In this document: positions 1 to 6,795 of the stretch, piece by piece
How positions within the stretch are numbered: the stretch's first letter is position 1
How the letters are laid out: each line of letters opens with the position of its first letter
Assembly: GCA_017997855.1 (NCBI GenBank)
Contig: JAGOEF010000057.1
Coordinates: forward strand, 1 to 8,837
Source of the DNA: Bacteroidales bacterium
GTDB taxonomy: Bacteria; Bacteroidota; Bacteroidia; Bacteroidales; ML635J-15
DNA: 8,837 nt
Direction of reading: 5' to 3'
Translations under genes and position numbers: made by a program
Notes under the pieces: generated by a model
Told to the model about the DNA's origin: nothing
What the model saw: the letters and a program-made list of their open reading frames with translations, nothing else
Databases searched by the model: none

Positions 1-511
1 ATCCAAAACTGTTGCCACGTTCGGTGAGCATGATATTTTTGTTTCCGGTCTCCATTATTTTTTCTGCAGCGAACCCCATGGCTTCGGGCGATAAAAACTG
101 ACCTTTCTTAACATTTATGGTTTTTCCTGTATTTCCGGCAGCAACCAAAATATCGGTTTGCCTGCACAAAAAAGCAGGTATTTGCAACACATCAGCAACC
201 TGAGCAGCAAAGGCGGCCTCATCGGCTGTGTGTATGTCGGTGCATATTGCAACATCAAATTTACTTCTGATTTCTGATAAAATCATCAGTGCTTTTTCGT
301 CGCCAATTCCGGTAAACGAATCGAGTTTACTTCGGTTTGCCTTGCGGTACGATGACTTAAAAATAAACGGAATGTTCAATTTCGAAGTTATCTCTTTAAG
401 CTTTTCGGCTACAACAGCACAAACTTCGTAAGACTCAACAACGCAGGGGCCGGCTATCAGAAAAAATCCGGCTGTCTTGGGGTTTTTCAAATGGGCTAAA
501 GCAGGTACCAT
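1..511 (-). CDS. kdsA: 3-deoxy-8-phosphooctulonate (KDO-8-P) synthase, 3' end cut by window edge
   Basis: The protein condenses phosphoenolpyruvate with D-arabinose-5-phosphate to give KDO-8-phosphate, the cytoplasmic precursor of the inner-core sugar of lipopolysaccharide. About 170 N-terminal residues are visible of a family length near 260-280; the rest lies beyond base 1. Seen: an AGPCVVES motif near residue 20 (the DAHP/KDO synthase fold start), then FKSSYRKANRSKLDSFTGIG around residues 50-70 (substrate-binding KANRSS-type motif), ICTDIH, LQIPAFLCRQTD, NVKKGQFLSPEAMG and TERGNSFG at the edge, all in family order. No frameshift was found. The start ATG at 511 was chosen because it begins just before the conserved strand and no upstream in-frame ATG fits better. 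It follows the TAXI gene by 60 nt on the same strand and may be co-transcribed with it, or use the weak element at 525-532. Identification is very secure. Confidence 0.95.
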   Translation of the reverse strand, partial: MVPALAHLKNPKTAGFFLIAGPCVVESYEVCAVVAEKLKEITSKLNIPFIFKSSYRKANRSKLDSFTGIGDEKALMILSEIRSKFDVAICTDIHTADEAAFAAQVADVLQIPAFLCRQTDILVAAGNTGKTINVKKGQFLSPEAMGFAAEKIMETGNKNIMLTERGNSFG

Positions 512-524
512 ATGATATTTTTCC

Positions 525-532
525 GAAAGATA
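525..532 (-). promoter_or_regulatory. Possible weak -7 element for kdsA
   Basis: On the minus strand this reads TATCTTTC, one mismatch (the last base) from the Bacteroidota -7 consensus TAnnTTTG, with a T-rich stretch upstream in place of a -33 TTTG. It would give a leader of about 10 nt for kdsA. It lies in the 60-nt gap after the TAXI gene, so kdsA could have its own promoter or be read through from upstream. Weakly supported: the match is imperfect and such octamers occur by chance in AT-rich spacers. Confidence 0.25.
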
Positions 533-571
533 CTGAAAATGTATTGAAAAAAGTAATTCGGATGTAAAGCT

Positions 572-1882
572 TTATTTTGCTGCTTCCCTGCTTTTATCCT
601 CGAGTCTCACAATCAAAGAATCACATAGTCCCAAAAAAATATTGAAACTTTCGTTGGCAACCAACTTTTCATCAATAAGCGCGCCAAATGCTTCCTGTTT
701 TATTTTTTTAAGATTACTGAGTGCATCGGCAATATCGCTGGCAGTGGCAATCGTTTCGTAACGATTTTCGATATCAAGTACCTTTTTATAGTATTCATCG
801 ATTCTGTCTTTTTTCTTGAGTTTCATACGCCTGAGAAAGGCCATGAAAAACCCGAATCCTCCCACCAGAAACGACGATATAAAAGCAATAAAATCGATAT
901 GTTTTTCGAGAAATGAAGGTTCATCTCTTTCAAGATATCTGATAACCCCTTCATGAAGCGGAAAATTGAGTGTACTTTGGTCGAAATTGTCGTTTATACC
1001 CGAAAGCAGCGGGTTTTTATCGGAAAGTAGCTTTGCGTTGACAATAATCTGTTCAACGATACCATACACTTCTTCAGCATCAATGTCGGCACGACAAAGT
1101 AATACTGCATCAACTGCAAGCGTAAGTACGGGCTCATGTGGACCAAACCGGTAGGTTTGCATCGGTATAATGAAAGGCCTTGCCGTTGTATAGTTCATGC
1201 AGAAACCTTCAACCGGAGAACCTTTGCCAAAAAGCCGGTAATCACCCAGACTGAAAATTTTGCATTTACCGGTATTAAGCATATCTACTACCGAAGTTGC
1301 ATTATATCCTCCCACATTCACACTGATATCGATGTTTTCGGATACAATGTTTTCAGACCATGGGGTATGTACAAAGGTGTATAATGTGCTATCGATGCCA
1401 CAGTGATCGAGATAGGCTTTAAAGAAACGGTGTGTTCCGCTATTGTGGGGCCCCACGCCTATTCTTCGCCCTGTGACAAGCTCTCCGATATCGTTGGCTG
1501 CAATGCTTTCGGCATAAACTATAAAAAGAATCTCGGGATATAATGGCAGTACAGTTCTTATTTTACTGTCTACCACCGAGCCGTCTGCCGAAATAAAACC
1601 CGAAATACGGGTGTCGTTCTGGGCAATGGCAAAATCTACTTCACCCGAATACAATTTTTTGCAATTAACAAACGATCCCAGCTCTTTATCTTCGAGCATT
1701 ACAAAATGGCGTTCACCGCCTTTATTTATTAAATCGGTAATCAACTGACCTACTTCGTTGTAAGAAGTTCCTTTCGAGGTGGTTGCAAAGCTGTATTCTT
1801 TCTTTTTTTTGCAGGATACTACGCCCGCCATTAACACAATAATAAGTCCGAAAAGAATGCATTTTTTTAAGCGGATATCCAT
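572..1882 (-). CDS. TAXI-family (TRAP-type) solute-binding lipoprotein with C-terminal membrane anchor
   Basis: Predicted protein of 436 residues. Residues 1-24 form a lipoprotein signal peptide: MDIRLKK, a hydrophobic stretch, then lipobox VVSC with the acylated Cys at 24, followed by KKKKE. Residues 30-320 resemble TAXI solute-binding proteins: a GTSYNEVG loop at 38-45, LYSGEVDFAIAQND at 77-90 and IGVGPHNSGT at 141-150. Residues 329-350 form a clear transmembrane helix, followed by RRMKLKKK (positive-inside) and an 86-residue, probably cytoplasmic, charged helical tail. Ordinary TAXI proteins are about 320 residues with no second membrane segment. The reading frame stays open upstream to a TTG at 1954, but the ATG at 1882 places the signal peptide at the N-terminus. 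TAXI proteins normally deliver small organic acids or amino acids to a DctQM permease; none is in this window. The ligand is unknown, and a sensory or scaffold role is possible. Family assignment fairly sure, function open. Confidence 0.8.
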   Translation of the reverse strand: MDIRLKKCILFGLIIVLMAGVVSCKKKKEYSFATTSKGTSYNEVGQLITDLINKGGERHFVMLEDKELGSFVNCKKLYSGEVDFAIAQNDTRISGFISADGSVVDSKIRTVLPLYPEILFIVYAESIAANDIGELVTGRRIGVGPHNSGTHRFFKAYLDHCGIDSTLYTFVHTPWSENIVSENIDISVNVGGYNATSVVDMLNTGKCKIFSLGDYRLFGKGSPVEGFCMNYTTARPFIIPMQTYRFGPHEPVLTLAVDAVLLCRADIDAEEVYGIVEQIIVNAKLLSDKNPLLSGINDNFDQSTLNFPLHEGVIRYLERDEPSFLEKHIDFIAFISSFLVGGFGFFMAFLRRMKLKKKDRIDEYYKKVLDIENRYETIATASDIADALSNLKKIKQEAFGALIDEKLVANESFNIFLGLCDSLIVRLEDKSREAAK

Positions 1883-2041
1883 AAATGTTACGCTATTATC
1901 GTTGAATTTGTTGATATCACAATGGTACGAAATACATCTGAGAAATAAAAGCAAATTGCTTAATTCAATGAAACGGAGTGATTAGCTATTTCCGGTTGAT
2001 AACATTTAAAGTGGCGTAACCAGTTGTTTTGATTATGGCAA

Positions 2042-2049
2042 TATCTTTG
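2042..2049 (+). promoter_or_regulatory. Bacteroidota -7 promoter element for the outer-membrane barrel gene
   Basis: TATCTTTG is an exact match to the TAnnTTTG -7 consensus used by the primary sigma factor of this phylum. Transcription would start near 2053, giving a leader of about 23 nt before the ATG at 2076. The upstream -33 element is poor: only TTG at 2024-2026, and its spacing is shorter than usual. The 193-bp spacer from 1883 to 2075 is the divergent promoter region for this gene and the TAXI gene; I see nothing else in it. Confidence 0.5.
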
Positions 2050-2075
2050 TATGAGATTTCATAAATCAGAAAGCA

Positions 2076-2654
2076 ATGAAAAAGATACTAGTGCTTTTGT
2101 TATTTGTGGCAAGTATGAGCACGACATTAATGGCTCAGATCGAAAAACCGGTAGTTATCATGCCACAGGCCGGAATCAACCTTTCACGGTTTGCCAGCGA
2201 ACCCAACGACATTGAATATGGCATGCGCACCGGGTTTCATGCCGGATTATTTATAAGAACAAACCGGACTATTTTTATTCAACCCGGAATTTTTTATTCC
2301 CGACAGGGAAACGACCTGTATCATTACAGCGAAATCAATGCGAATAGCTTGCGAGATAATGTGGATTATAATATGTTGAAAATTCCGGTATTTTTTGGAC
2401 TCAAAATTTGGCATCTCCGGTTGTATACCGGTCCTACGGTCTCTTTTCTGACCAATGTATATGGTAACGATTTTGGCTTCGATCGCGATGATTTTTCATG
2501 GGCTGTACTGGGAATGAACCTTGGCGCTGGTTTTCACATCGGGGTCTTCAGTCTCGATTGCCATTATGAATTCGGACTGACCCAGGTTTCGCCGGTTATC
2601 GCCAATAAAACCAATGTACTCAGTATTAATGCGGGATTTCACATCGCTTTATAA
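2076..2654 (+). CDS. Small outer-membrane beta-barrel protein (porin-like, PF13568-type)
   Basis: A 192-residue exported protein. Residues 1-20 are a signal peptide (MKK, hydrophobic core, TLMA|Q cleavage site). The mature part begins with a PQAGINLSRF-type strand and continues with alternating aromatic/Gly-rich strands (TGFHAGLFIR, IFIQPGIFYSRQG, MLKIPVFFGLKI, LRLYTGPTVSFL, MNLGAGFHIG, FSLDCHYEFGL) and ends in a hydrophobic INAGFHIAL strand with no charged tail. This fits an eight-stranded barrel of the outer-membrane beta-barrel domain common in Bacteroidota; the LKIPVFFG strand is especially typical. The start is the ATG preceded by AGAAAG at 2069-2073 and the -7 element at 2042. It is the only plus-strand gene here, divergent from the TAXI gene and convergent with recN, overlapping it by 6 bp at the stops. 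Its specific cargo or role cannot be told from sequence. Confidence 0.85.
   Translation: MKKILVLLLFVASMSTTLMAQIEKPVVIMPQAGINLSRFASEPNDIEYGMRTGFHAGLFIRTNRTIFIQPGIFYSRQGNDLYHYSEINANSLRDNVDYNMLKIPVFFGLKIWHLRLYTGPTVSFLTNVYGNDFGFDRDDFSWAVLGMNLGAGFHIGVFSLDCHYEFGLTQVSPVIANKTNVLSINAGFHIAL
2649..2654. other. Convergent overlapping stop codons in a TTATAA palindrome
   Basis: The plus-strand beta-barrel gene ends in TAA at 2652-2654 and minus-strand recN ends in TAA at 2649-2651. The two stops together form the self-complementary hexamer TTATAA, so there is no intergenic space. No GC-rich stem with a T-run is visible on either side; CTTCGAAG at 2662-2669 is only a short palindrome. Each transcript probably continues some distance antisense to its neighbour. 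Confidence 0.9.
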
Positions 2655-4319
2655 TCCGGCACTTCGAAGCAGTAATTCAGCCTGATTGCGGGCCGCACCG
2701 GTAATTTCGGAGCCGCTGAGCATGGCAGCAAGTTCCTCTATTCGCATGGCTTCATTTAACAGCATTATTGATGTGCGTGTGCGATTCTCTTCCTCGGTTT
2801 TAACAACTTTATAGTGTTGCTTGCCACGTGCCGCTACCTGTGGTAAATGGGTAATACTGATTACTTGCCTGCCTGCCGATAGTTGTTGCATGATTGCCCC
2901 CATTTTATCTGCAATTTCGCCCGATACTCCAGTGTCGATTTCATCGAATATCAGCGTTGGGATAGCATTTTCGGCATTAATCAGCGATTTCAGGCACAAC
3001 ATGATCCGCGAAAGTTCGCCACCCGATGCTGTTTCGCCTATTTCGCCGGCCTGGGTGTTTTTGTTGGCCGTAAAAAGGAATTGTATGTTGTCGATTCCAT
3101 CAATACCGGGTTTTTTAGTCCTGGAATTGACTAATGAAAACTGCGCGTTGGGCATCCCCAGTTGCTGAAGCATTGCAACAGTTTTTCTTTCGATACTGTC
3201 AAAGACAGCTTCTCTTTTTTTACTGAGAACTTCAGCATGGGTGACAAGTAGGCCTTCACGATGAGATAACTCTTTTTCGATGTCTTCTATTTCTTCCGCC
3301 AGCTTTTTCACTTCATCAATTTTTTGTGCAAAACCGGTTTCAATCACCGACAATTCTTCAAAACTACCAATCCGGAATTTATTGAAAAGCGAATACACCT
3401 GATCGAGTTTTTCGTTTAAATAGGTCAAGCGTTGAGGATCAACATCAAGTTTCTGCAATAACATTTCCGTTTCGGCTGCAATATCTTTGACTTCAATAAA
3501 CACGGAGTGAATCCGCTCCGATAAAACCTGAATATAATCTGATTTACGCGCTGCTTTAGCCAATAAAGCATCACACTCACGCAAATTTTCTGTGATGTCA
3601 TTTTCGTTACCCGACAAGCGTTGTGAACATTCAAATATCATTGATTTCAACTCCTCCGACTGATTCAGAAAACGCGCTTCCTGCTCAATTTCTGTAAATT
3701 CAGCACTTGTCGATATTCCTGTAGCCTTTATCAGATTAAGCTGATAATCAATGAAATCAGTTTCTTTTGATAAAATTTGGTAACGGCTCTTTTTTTCTTC
3801 AAGGGTTTTATTAATTACTTGAAATTCAGAAAATTCTCTTGTGAAATTGCCCGCCTGCTGTAATGTTCCTGCCACACTGTCAACCACCATCAGTCGAAAA
3901 CTGTCCTGCCCTATCGCCTGATTGGCAAACTGATTGTGCAAATCCACCAGATTCGAAGTTATTTCCTCAAGAACCTGTAAGGTAACCGGTGTGTCGTTGA
4001 CAAAAGCCCTCGATTTACCCGTTTTCAGTATTTCACGCCTAACTACCAGCGTTTCTTCTAAGTCGAGATCATTATCAATAAGCAGTTTTCTAATGACATC
4101 ATTGCCTGCAACGTTGAATATAGCTTCAACAACACATTTATCTTCACCATTTACTGTAAATCCTGCACTCAACCGGTTTCCCAGAATCAAGCCCAGAGCA
4201 TCAATAATAATGGACTTACCGGCCCCTGTTTCTCCGGTCAGCACAGTCAGGCCGGTGCCGGGTTCAAACAATAGCCGGTCGATAAGTACATAGTTATTAA
4301 CGAGCAGGCTTTTCAGCAT
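2649..4319 (-). CDS. recN: DNA repair protein RecN (SMC-like ATPase)
   Basis: RecN is a cytoplasmic SMC-like ATPase acting in double-strand break repair, where it tethers DNA and assists RecA. The 556-residue product is full length (E. coli RecN is about 553). Seen: N-terminal ATPase lobe with Walker A GETGAGKS at 29-36; a Q-rich LHNQFANQ segment near 130; a long central coiled coil with many Glu/Lys heptads, roughly residues 160-370; then the C-terminal lobe with ABC signature SGGELS at 432-437, Walker B LIFDEID with D459/E460, and a switch His at 491 in ITHLPQ. No key residue is missing. It is the last gene of the bamD operon, starting 7 nt after the DUF4835 gene. Its TAA overlaps the stop of the convergent beta-barrel gene, with no obvious hairpin terminator in between. 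The identification is certain. Confidence 0.97.
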   Translation of the reverse strand: MLKSLLVNNYVLIDRLLFEPGTGLTVLTGETGAGKSIIIDALGLILGNRLSAGFTVNGEDKCVVEAIFNVAGNDVIRKLLIDNDLDLEETLVVRREILKTGKSRAFVNDTPVTLQVLEEITSNLVDLHNQFANQAIGQDSFRLMVVDSVAGTLQQAGNFTREFSEFQVINKTLEEKKSRYQILSKETDFIDYQLNLIKATGISTSAEFTEIEQEARFLNQSEELKSMIFECSQRLSGNENDITENLRECDALLAKAARKSDYIQVLSERIHSVFIEVKDIAAETEMLLQKLDVDPQRLTYLNEKLDQVYSLFNKFRIGSFEELSVIETGFAQKIDEVKKLAEEIEDIEKELSHREGLLVTHAEVLSKKREAVFDSIERKTVAMLQQLGMPNAQFSLVNSRTKKPGIDGIDNIQFLFTANKNTQAGEIGETASGGELSRIMLCLKSLINAENAIPTLIFDEIDTGVSGEIADKMGAIMQQLSAGRQVISITHLPQVAARGKQHYKVVKTEEENRTRTSIMLLNEAMRIEELAAMLSGSEITGAARNQAELLLRSAGL

Positions 4320-4326
4320 AGCCTCT

Positions 4327-5238
4327 TTAATTTTTGGGCTCCTGCATCATACCATCGTATTTGGTGACATTTGCAGGGTCAATTTCTTTCATGATATTGT
4401 AAACGCGGGCTTTTTCATCGGGAAAAGACTCCTGAAATATATTGACAATTTCATCGCCCTTGGCAGTGGTGATTATTTGCATTAGAAAGGTTCCCTGCTT
4501 ACGGCGATGAACCGTTTTAAGGTTTTCGAGGGCTTCTTCGATACGTGCACGGGCATCGGCAGGTTTATCAGCCATTTTATCCATACCCTGACGGTGATAA
4601 ACATATAAAAAATCACGAATGGGTGCATATTGGTCGTTAAGTAAGTTTTCGACAAGCCAATAGCGGTTTTTTAAATTTTCGTATGCTTTCCATCCCTTTT
4701 CGGGAGCCGACTGTGCATTCTGCACAATGCGTTCAGCTTTTTGGTAATATTCAGTGCCTGAACCATTTCCAAAAGTGTCGTAATCCATTCCGATAATAAT
4801 GTAAATATAGTACGCAACTATCGACATCAGATTCGAAGTGTGGCTGTTGGGATTAAATTCAAAGGGTTCGAATTCGGTGTATTTAAACTGAATATCGTTG
4901 TCGAGATGATTCAGAATCGGCGTGTTGTAGGAGGTTCCAAAAACAGGGCGGCTATAGGTAATCTGCAGTGTACCCTTGTATTCGTCCGACGATACCTGTT
5001 CGGTAAGATTAAAATTAAAATTACATTCGATGCGCTCGTCTTTCTGAAACACATTATTGGTCCAGTTGGTATTGTTGATAAACTCGTACATCGATTGCTG
5101 AAAAGTGGAAAATATCTGCTGGTAACTGGTTCCCTGTAGTTTGGAATAGTTTACCTGAATTCTGCAATCAAGTTCCTGAGCCTGAAGCAATAGGGTGCTT
5201 GTAAGTAAGGCCAGAATTAAAGCTGTTGTTTTCATCAT
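4327..5238 (-). CDS. porD: DUF4835 family exported protein (PorD-type, putative type IX secretion component)
   Basis: A 303-residue secreted protein. Residues 1-20 are a signal peptide ending LLLQA|Q; the mature protein starts QELDCRIQVNYSKLQGT, the usual opening of DUF4835 (PF16119). Other family features: FINNTNWTNNVF near 53-64, ERIECNFNF with Cys72, a YSRPVFGTSYNTP block, FEPFEFNPNSHTSNL, YYIYIIIGMDYDTFG, and the KGWKAYENLKNRYWLVENLL helix. Cys25 and Cys72 could form a disulfide. There is no lipobox. From memory, this family is called PorD and linked to type IX secretion or gliding in Bacteroidota; nothing in the sequence proves that role, so treat the symbol as provisional. Two ATGs stand in tandem (5238 and 5235), the second giving a more typical MKTT signal start; a TTG at 5241 is also in frame. 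It begins 8 nt after the coaBC stop (5247) and ends 7 nt before recN, inside the bamD operon. Confidence 0.8.
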   Translation of the reverse strand: MMKTTALILALLTSTLLLQAQELDCRIQVNYSKLQGTSYQQIFSTFQQSMYEFINNTNWTNNVFQKDERIECNFNFNLTEQVSSDEYKGTLQITYSRPVFGTSYNTPILNHLDNDIQFKYTEFEPFEFNPNSHTSNLMSIVAYYIYIIIGMDYDTFGNGSGTEYYQKAERIVQNAQSAPEKGWKAYENLKNRYWLVENLLNDQYAPIRDFLYVYHRQGMDKMADKPADARARIEEALENLKTVHRRKQGTFLMQIITTAKGDEIVNIFQESFPDEKARVYNIMKEIDPANVTKYDGMMQEPKN

Positions 5239-5246
5239 CAAATGAA

Positions 5247-6449
5247 TTAATTAGTAAAATAACTGCTTATTTTCGAAACAATATCAACGGCTACCTCCGT
5301 CTTGCTTTTTAACGGAAATGCGGTTTCCTGCCCATCAGAACCGATAATAGTAATTTTGTTTGTATCGCACTCAAATCCCGCCCCGGCATCATTCAAAGAA
5401 TTTAATACGATGAAATCAAGATTTTTCTTTTTAAGCTTCAACAGTGCATTTTCGGTTTCGTTTTCGGTTTCCAGGGCAAAACCAACCAGCAGTTGGCCTT
5501 TACGTTTAATTCGCCCCAGTTCGGCGGCAATATCCTTGGTTGGTTTAAGTTCAAGCGATAAATTACTCTGACCCCGTTTTAATTTTGAAGAGGTCGCGTT
5601 TACCGGAGTAAAATCGGCCACAGCAGCACTCATAATGGCAGCATCGCATGTCTTATAAAAACTCATGCACGCCTGAAGCATGTCGTCTGCTGTATTGATT
5701 TTTATGTGTTCTATATTCACTGAGTTAACTGAAAGATGGGTTGGCCCGCTAACCAATATCACATCGGCACCACGGTGCGCCAATTCGTGTGCAATGGCAA
5801 AACCCATTTTTCCCGATGAATAATTGCCAATAAACCTGACACGGTCAATTTTTTCGTAAGTCGGTCCGGCAGTTACCAGAAATGTTTTTCCTTTCAGACT
5901 CAATTGTGCCGAAAAATACGATATCAAGGCAGCAACAATTATATCGGGTTCCTCAAGGCGCCCTTTACCCGATAGGCCACTGGCCAGTTCTCCCTCAGCG
6001 GGTTCAATAAAATTGACACCTAAGGACTTAAGTGTGGCTATGTTTTGTTGGGTAGTCTTATGTTGATACATGTCGCAGTCCATTGCTGGCGCAACAAAAA
6101 CCGGACAACGCAACGACAAATAGGTGGTGAGTAACAAATTATCGGCAACACCTGATGCCATTTTTGCCATGGTATTGGCTGTTGCCGGGGCAATTAAATA
6201 GGCTTCGGCCCATAAACCCAAATCAACATGGCTATTCCAGTCACCATTTTCGGGATTATAAAAATCGACCAAAACAGGGTTCTTAGATAATGTCGCCATG
6301 GTGAGCGGAGAAATAAATTCCTTGGCCAGGGGGGTCATTATAACCTTGACTTCTGCCCCGTTTTTCACTAATAAACGAACAATTATTGCAGCTTTATAGG
6401 CTGCAATACTGCCAGTGAGGCCAATTATTATTTTTTTTCCTTTGAGCAT
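5247..6449 (-). CDS. coaBC: Bifunctional phosphopantothenoylcysteine decarboxylase / phosphopantothenate-cysteine ligase
   Basis: Two steps of coenzyme A synthesis in one 400-residue cytoplasmic protein: CoaB (C-terminal) ligates cysteine to 4'-phosphopantothenate using CTP, and FMN-dependent CoaC (N-terminal) decarboxylates the product to 4'-phosphopantetheine. CoaC covers residues 1-182: GLTGSIAAYK flavin loop at 10-19, catalytic His74 in NSHVDL, APATANTMAK at 87-96, PAMDCDMY at 121-128, and the clamp ELASGLSGKGR at 154-164. CoaB covers 185-400: TAGPTYEKID, RFIGNYSSGKMG with Asn209, SAAVADF at 274-280, a Lys at 289 and FALETEN. His74 and Asn209 match E. coli His75 and Asn210, but the positions of E. 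coli Asn125 and Cys158 are Asp124 and Ser157 here (see findings). The ATG overlaps the rpoZ stop by one base (TAATG), which suggests translational coupling. The identification is certain. Confidence 0.97.
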   Translation of the reverse strand: MLKGKKIIIGLTGSIAAYKAAIIVRLLVKNGAEVKVIMTPLAKEFISPLTMATLSKNPVLVDFYNPENGDWNSHVDLGLWAEAYLIAPATANTMAKMASGVADNLLLTTYLSLRCPVFVAPAMDCDMYQHKTTQQNIATLKSLGVNFIEPAEGELASGLSGKGRLEEPDIIVAALISYFSAQLSLKGKTFLVTAGPTYEKIDRVRFIGNYSSGKMGFAIAHELAHRGADVILVSGPTHLSVNSVNIEHIKINTADDMLQACMSFYKTCDAAIMSAAVADFTPVNATSSKLKRGQSNLSLELKPTKDIAAELGRIKRKGQLLVGFALETENETENALLKLKKKNLDFIVLNSLNDAGAGFECDTNKITIIGSDGQETAFPLKSKTEVAVDIVSKISSYFTN

Positions 6450-6787
6450 TAAATGGCTTTTTCGTCACCCTCTTTCTCAATTTTACGGAAATAAAGTTTG
6501 TCATCGAGAAATTCATCCAAGGCAATTAAAGTCGGTTTTGGCAGTTTTTCATAGTATTTACTTACTTCGATCTGCTCGCGGTTCTCAAAAACTTCTTCGA
6601 GATTGTCGGTGTACGATGCAAACTCGCTAAGCTTTGATGTGAGTTCCTGCTTAATTTCAACCGAGATCTGATTGGCCCTTCTTCCGCAAACTGCAATTGC
6701 TTCGTAAATATTTCCGGTTTTGCCCTCAATTTCGCTGATGTTGTTGGTAACGGTAGTTACCGGAGCTTTAATTCTTTTAATATCCAT
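6449..6787 (-). CDS. rpoZ: DNA-directed RNA polymerase omega subunit (RPB6-like, Bacteroidota type)
   Basis: The omega subunit helps fold and hold the beta' subunit in RNA polymerase. The 112-residue product is longer than E. coli omega (about 91) and of the Bacteroidota type, which is RPB6-like. Seen: the core segment TGNIYEAIAVCGRRANQIS at residues 24-42, matching the omega helix where a conserved Arg/Ala/Ile pattern contacts beta'; then VEIKQELTSKL and an acidic C-terminal half ending in EKEGDEKAI. It sits between bamD (8-nt gap) and coaBC (1-nt overlap). In many bacteria rpoZ neighbours gmk or spoT; linkage to bamD and coaBC is what I recall for Bacteroidota, and it supports the assignment. 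No oddity was seen in its reading frame. Confidence 0.9.
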   Translation of the reverse strand: MDIKRIKAPVTTVTNNISEIEGKTGNIYEAIAVCGRRANQISVEIKQELTSKLSEFASYTDNLEEVFENREQIEVSKYYEKLPKPTLIALDEFLDDKLYFRKIEKEGDEKAI

Positions 6788-6795
6788 ATGTCCGA

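Noticed and set aside
228..431. Plus-strand open frame of 67 codons
   Set aside because: It lies antisense inside kdsA, whose minus-strand translation is clearly conserved; the plus-strand peptide has no recognisable family.
565..574. TAAAGCTTTA palindrome at the TAXI stop codon
   Set aside because: Short, AT-rich, no loop and no following T-run; not a convincing terminator.
1920..1927. Possible -7 element for the TAXI gene (TACCATTG on the minus strand)
   Set aside because: It has one mismatch inside the TTTG half, and the nearest TTTG (minus strand, 1952-1955) is spaced too far for a good -33. Plausible position, but too weak to list as a feature.
1954..1954. TTG start for a 460-residue TAXI protein
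   Set aside because: It would place 24 residues before a clear lipoprotein signal peptide; the ATG at 1882 is better.
2821..3168. Plus-strand open frames inside recN (also 3934-4293)
   Set aside because: They are antisense shadows of the conserved RecN ATPase region; no signal or family features.
5302..5571. Plus-strand open frame inside coaBC
   Set aside because: Antisense to the conserved CoaB domain; low-complexity Ser/Phe-rich translation as expected for a shadow frame.
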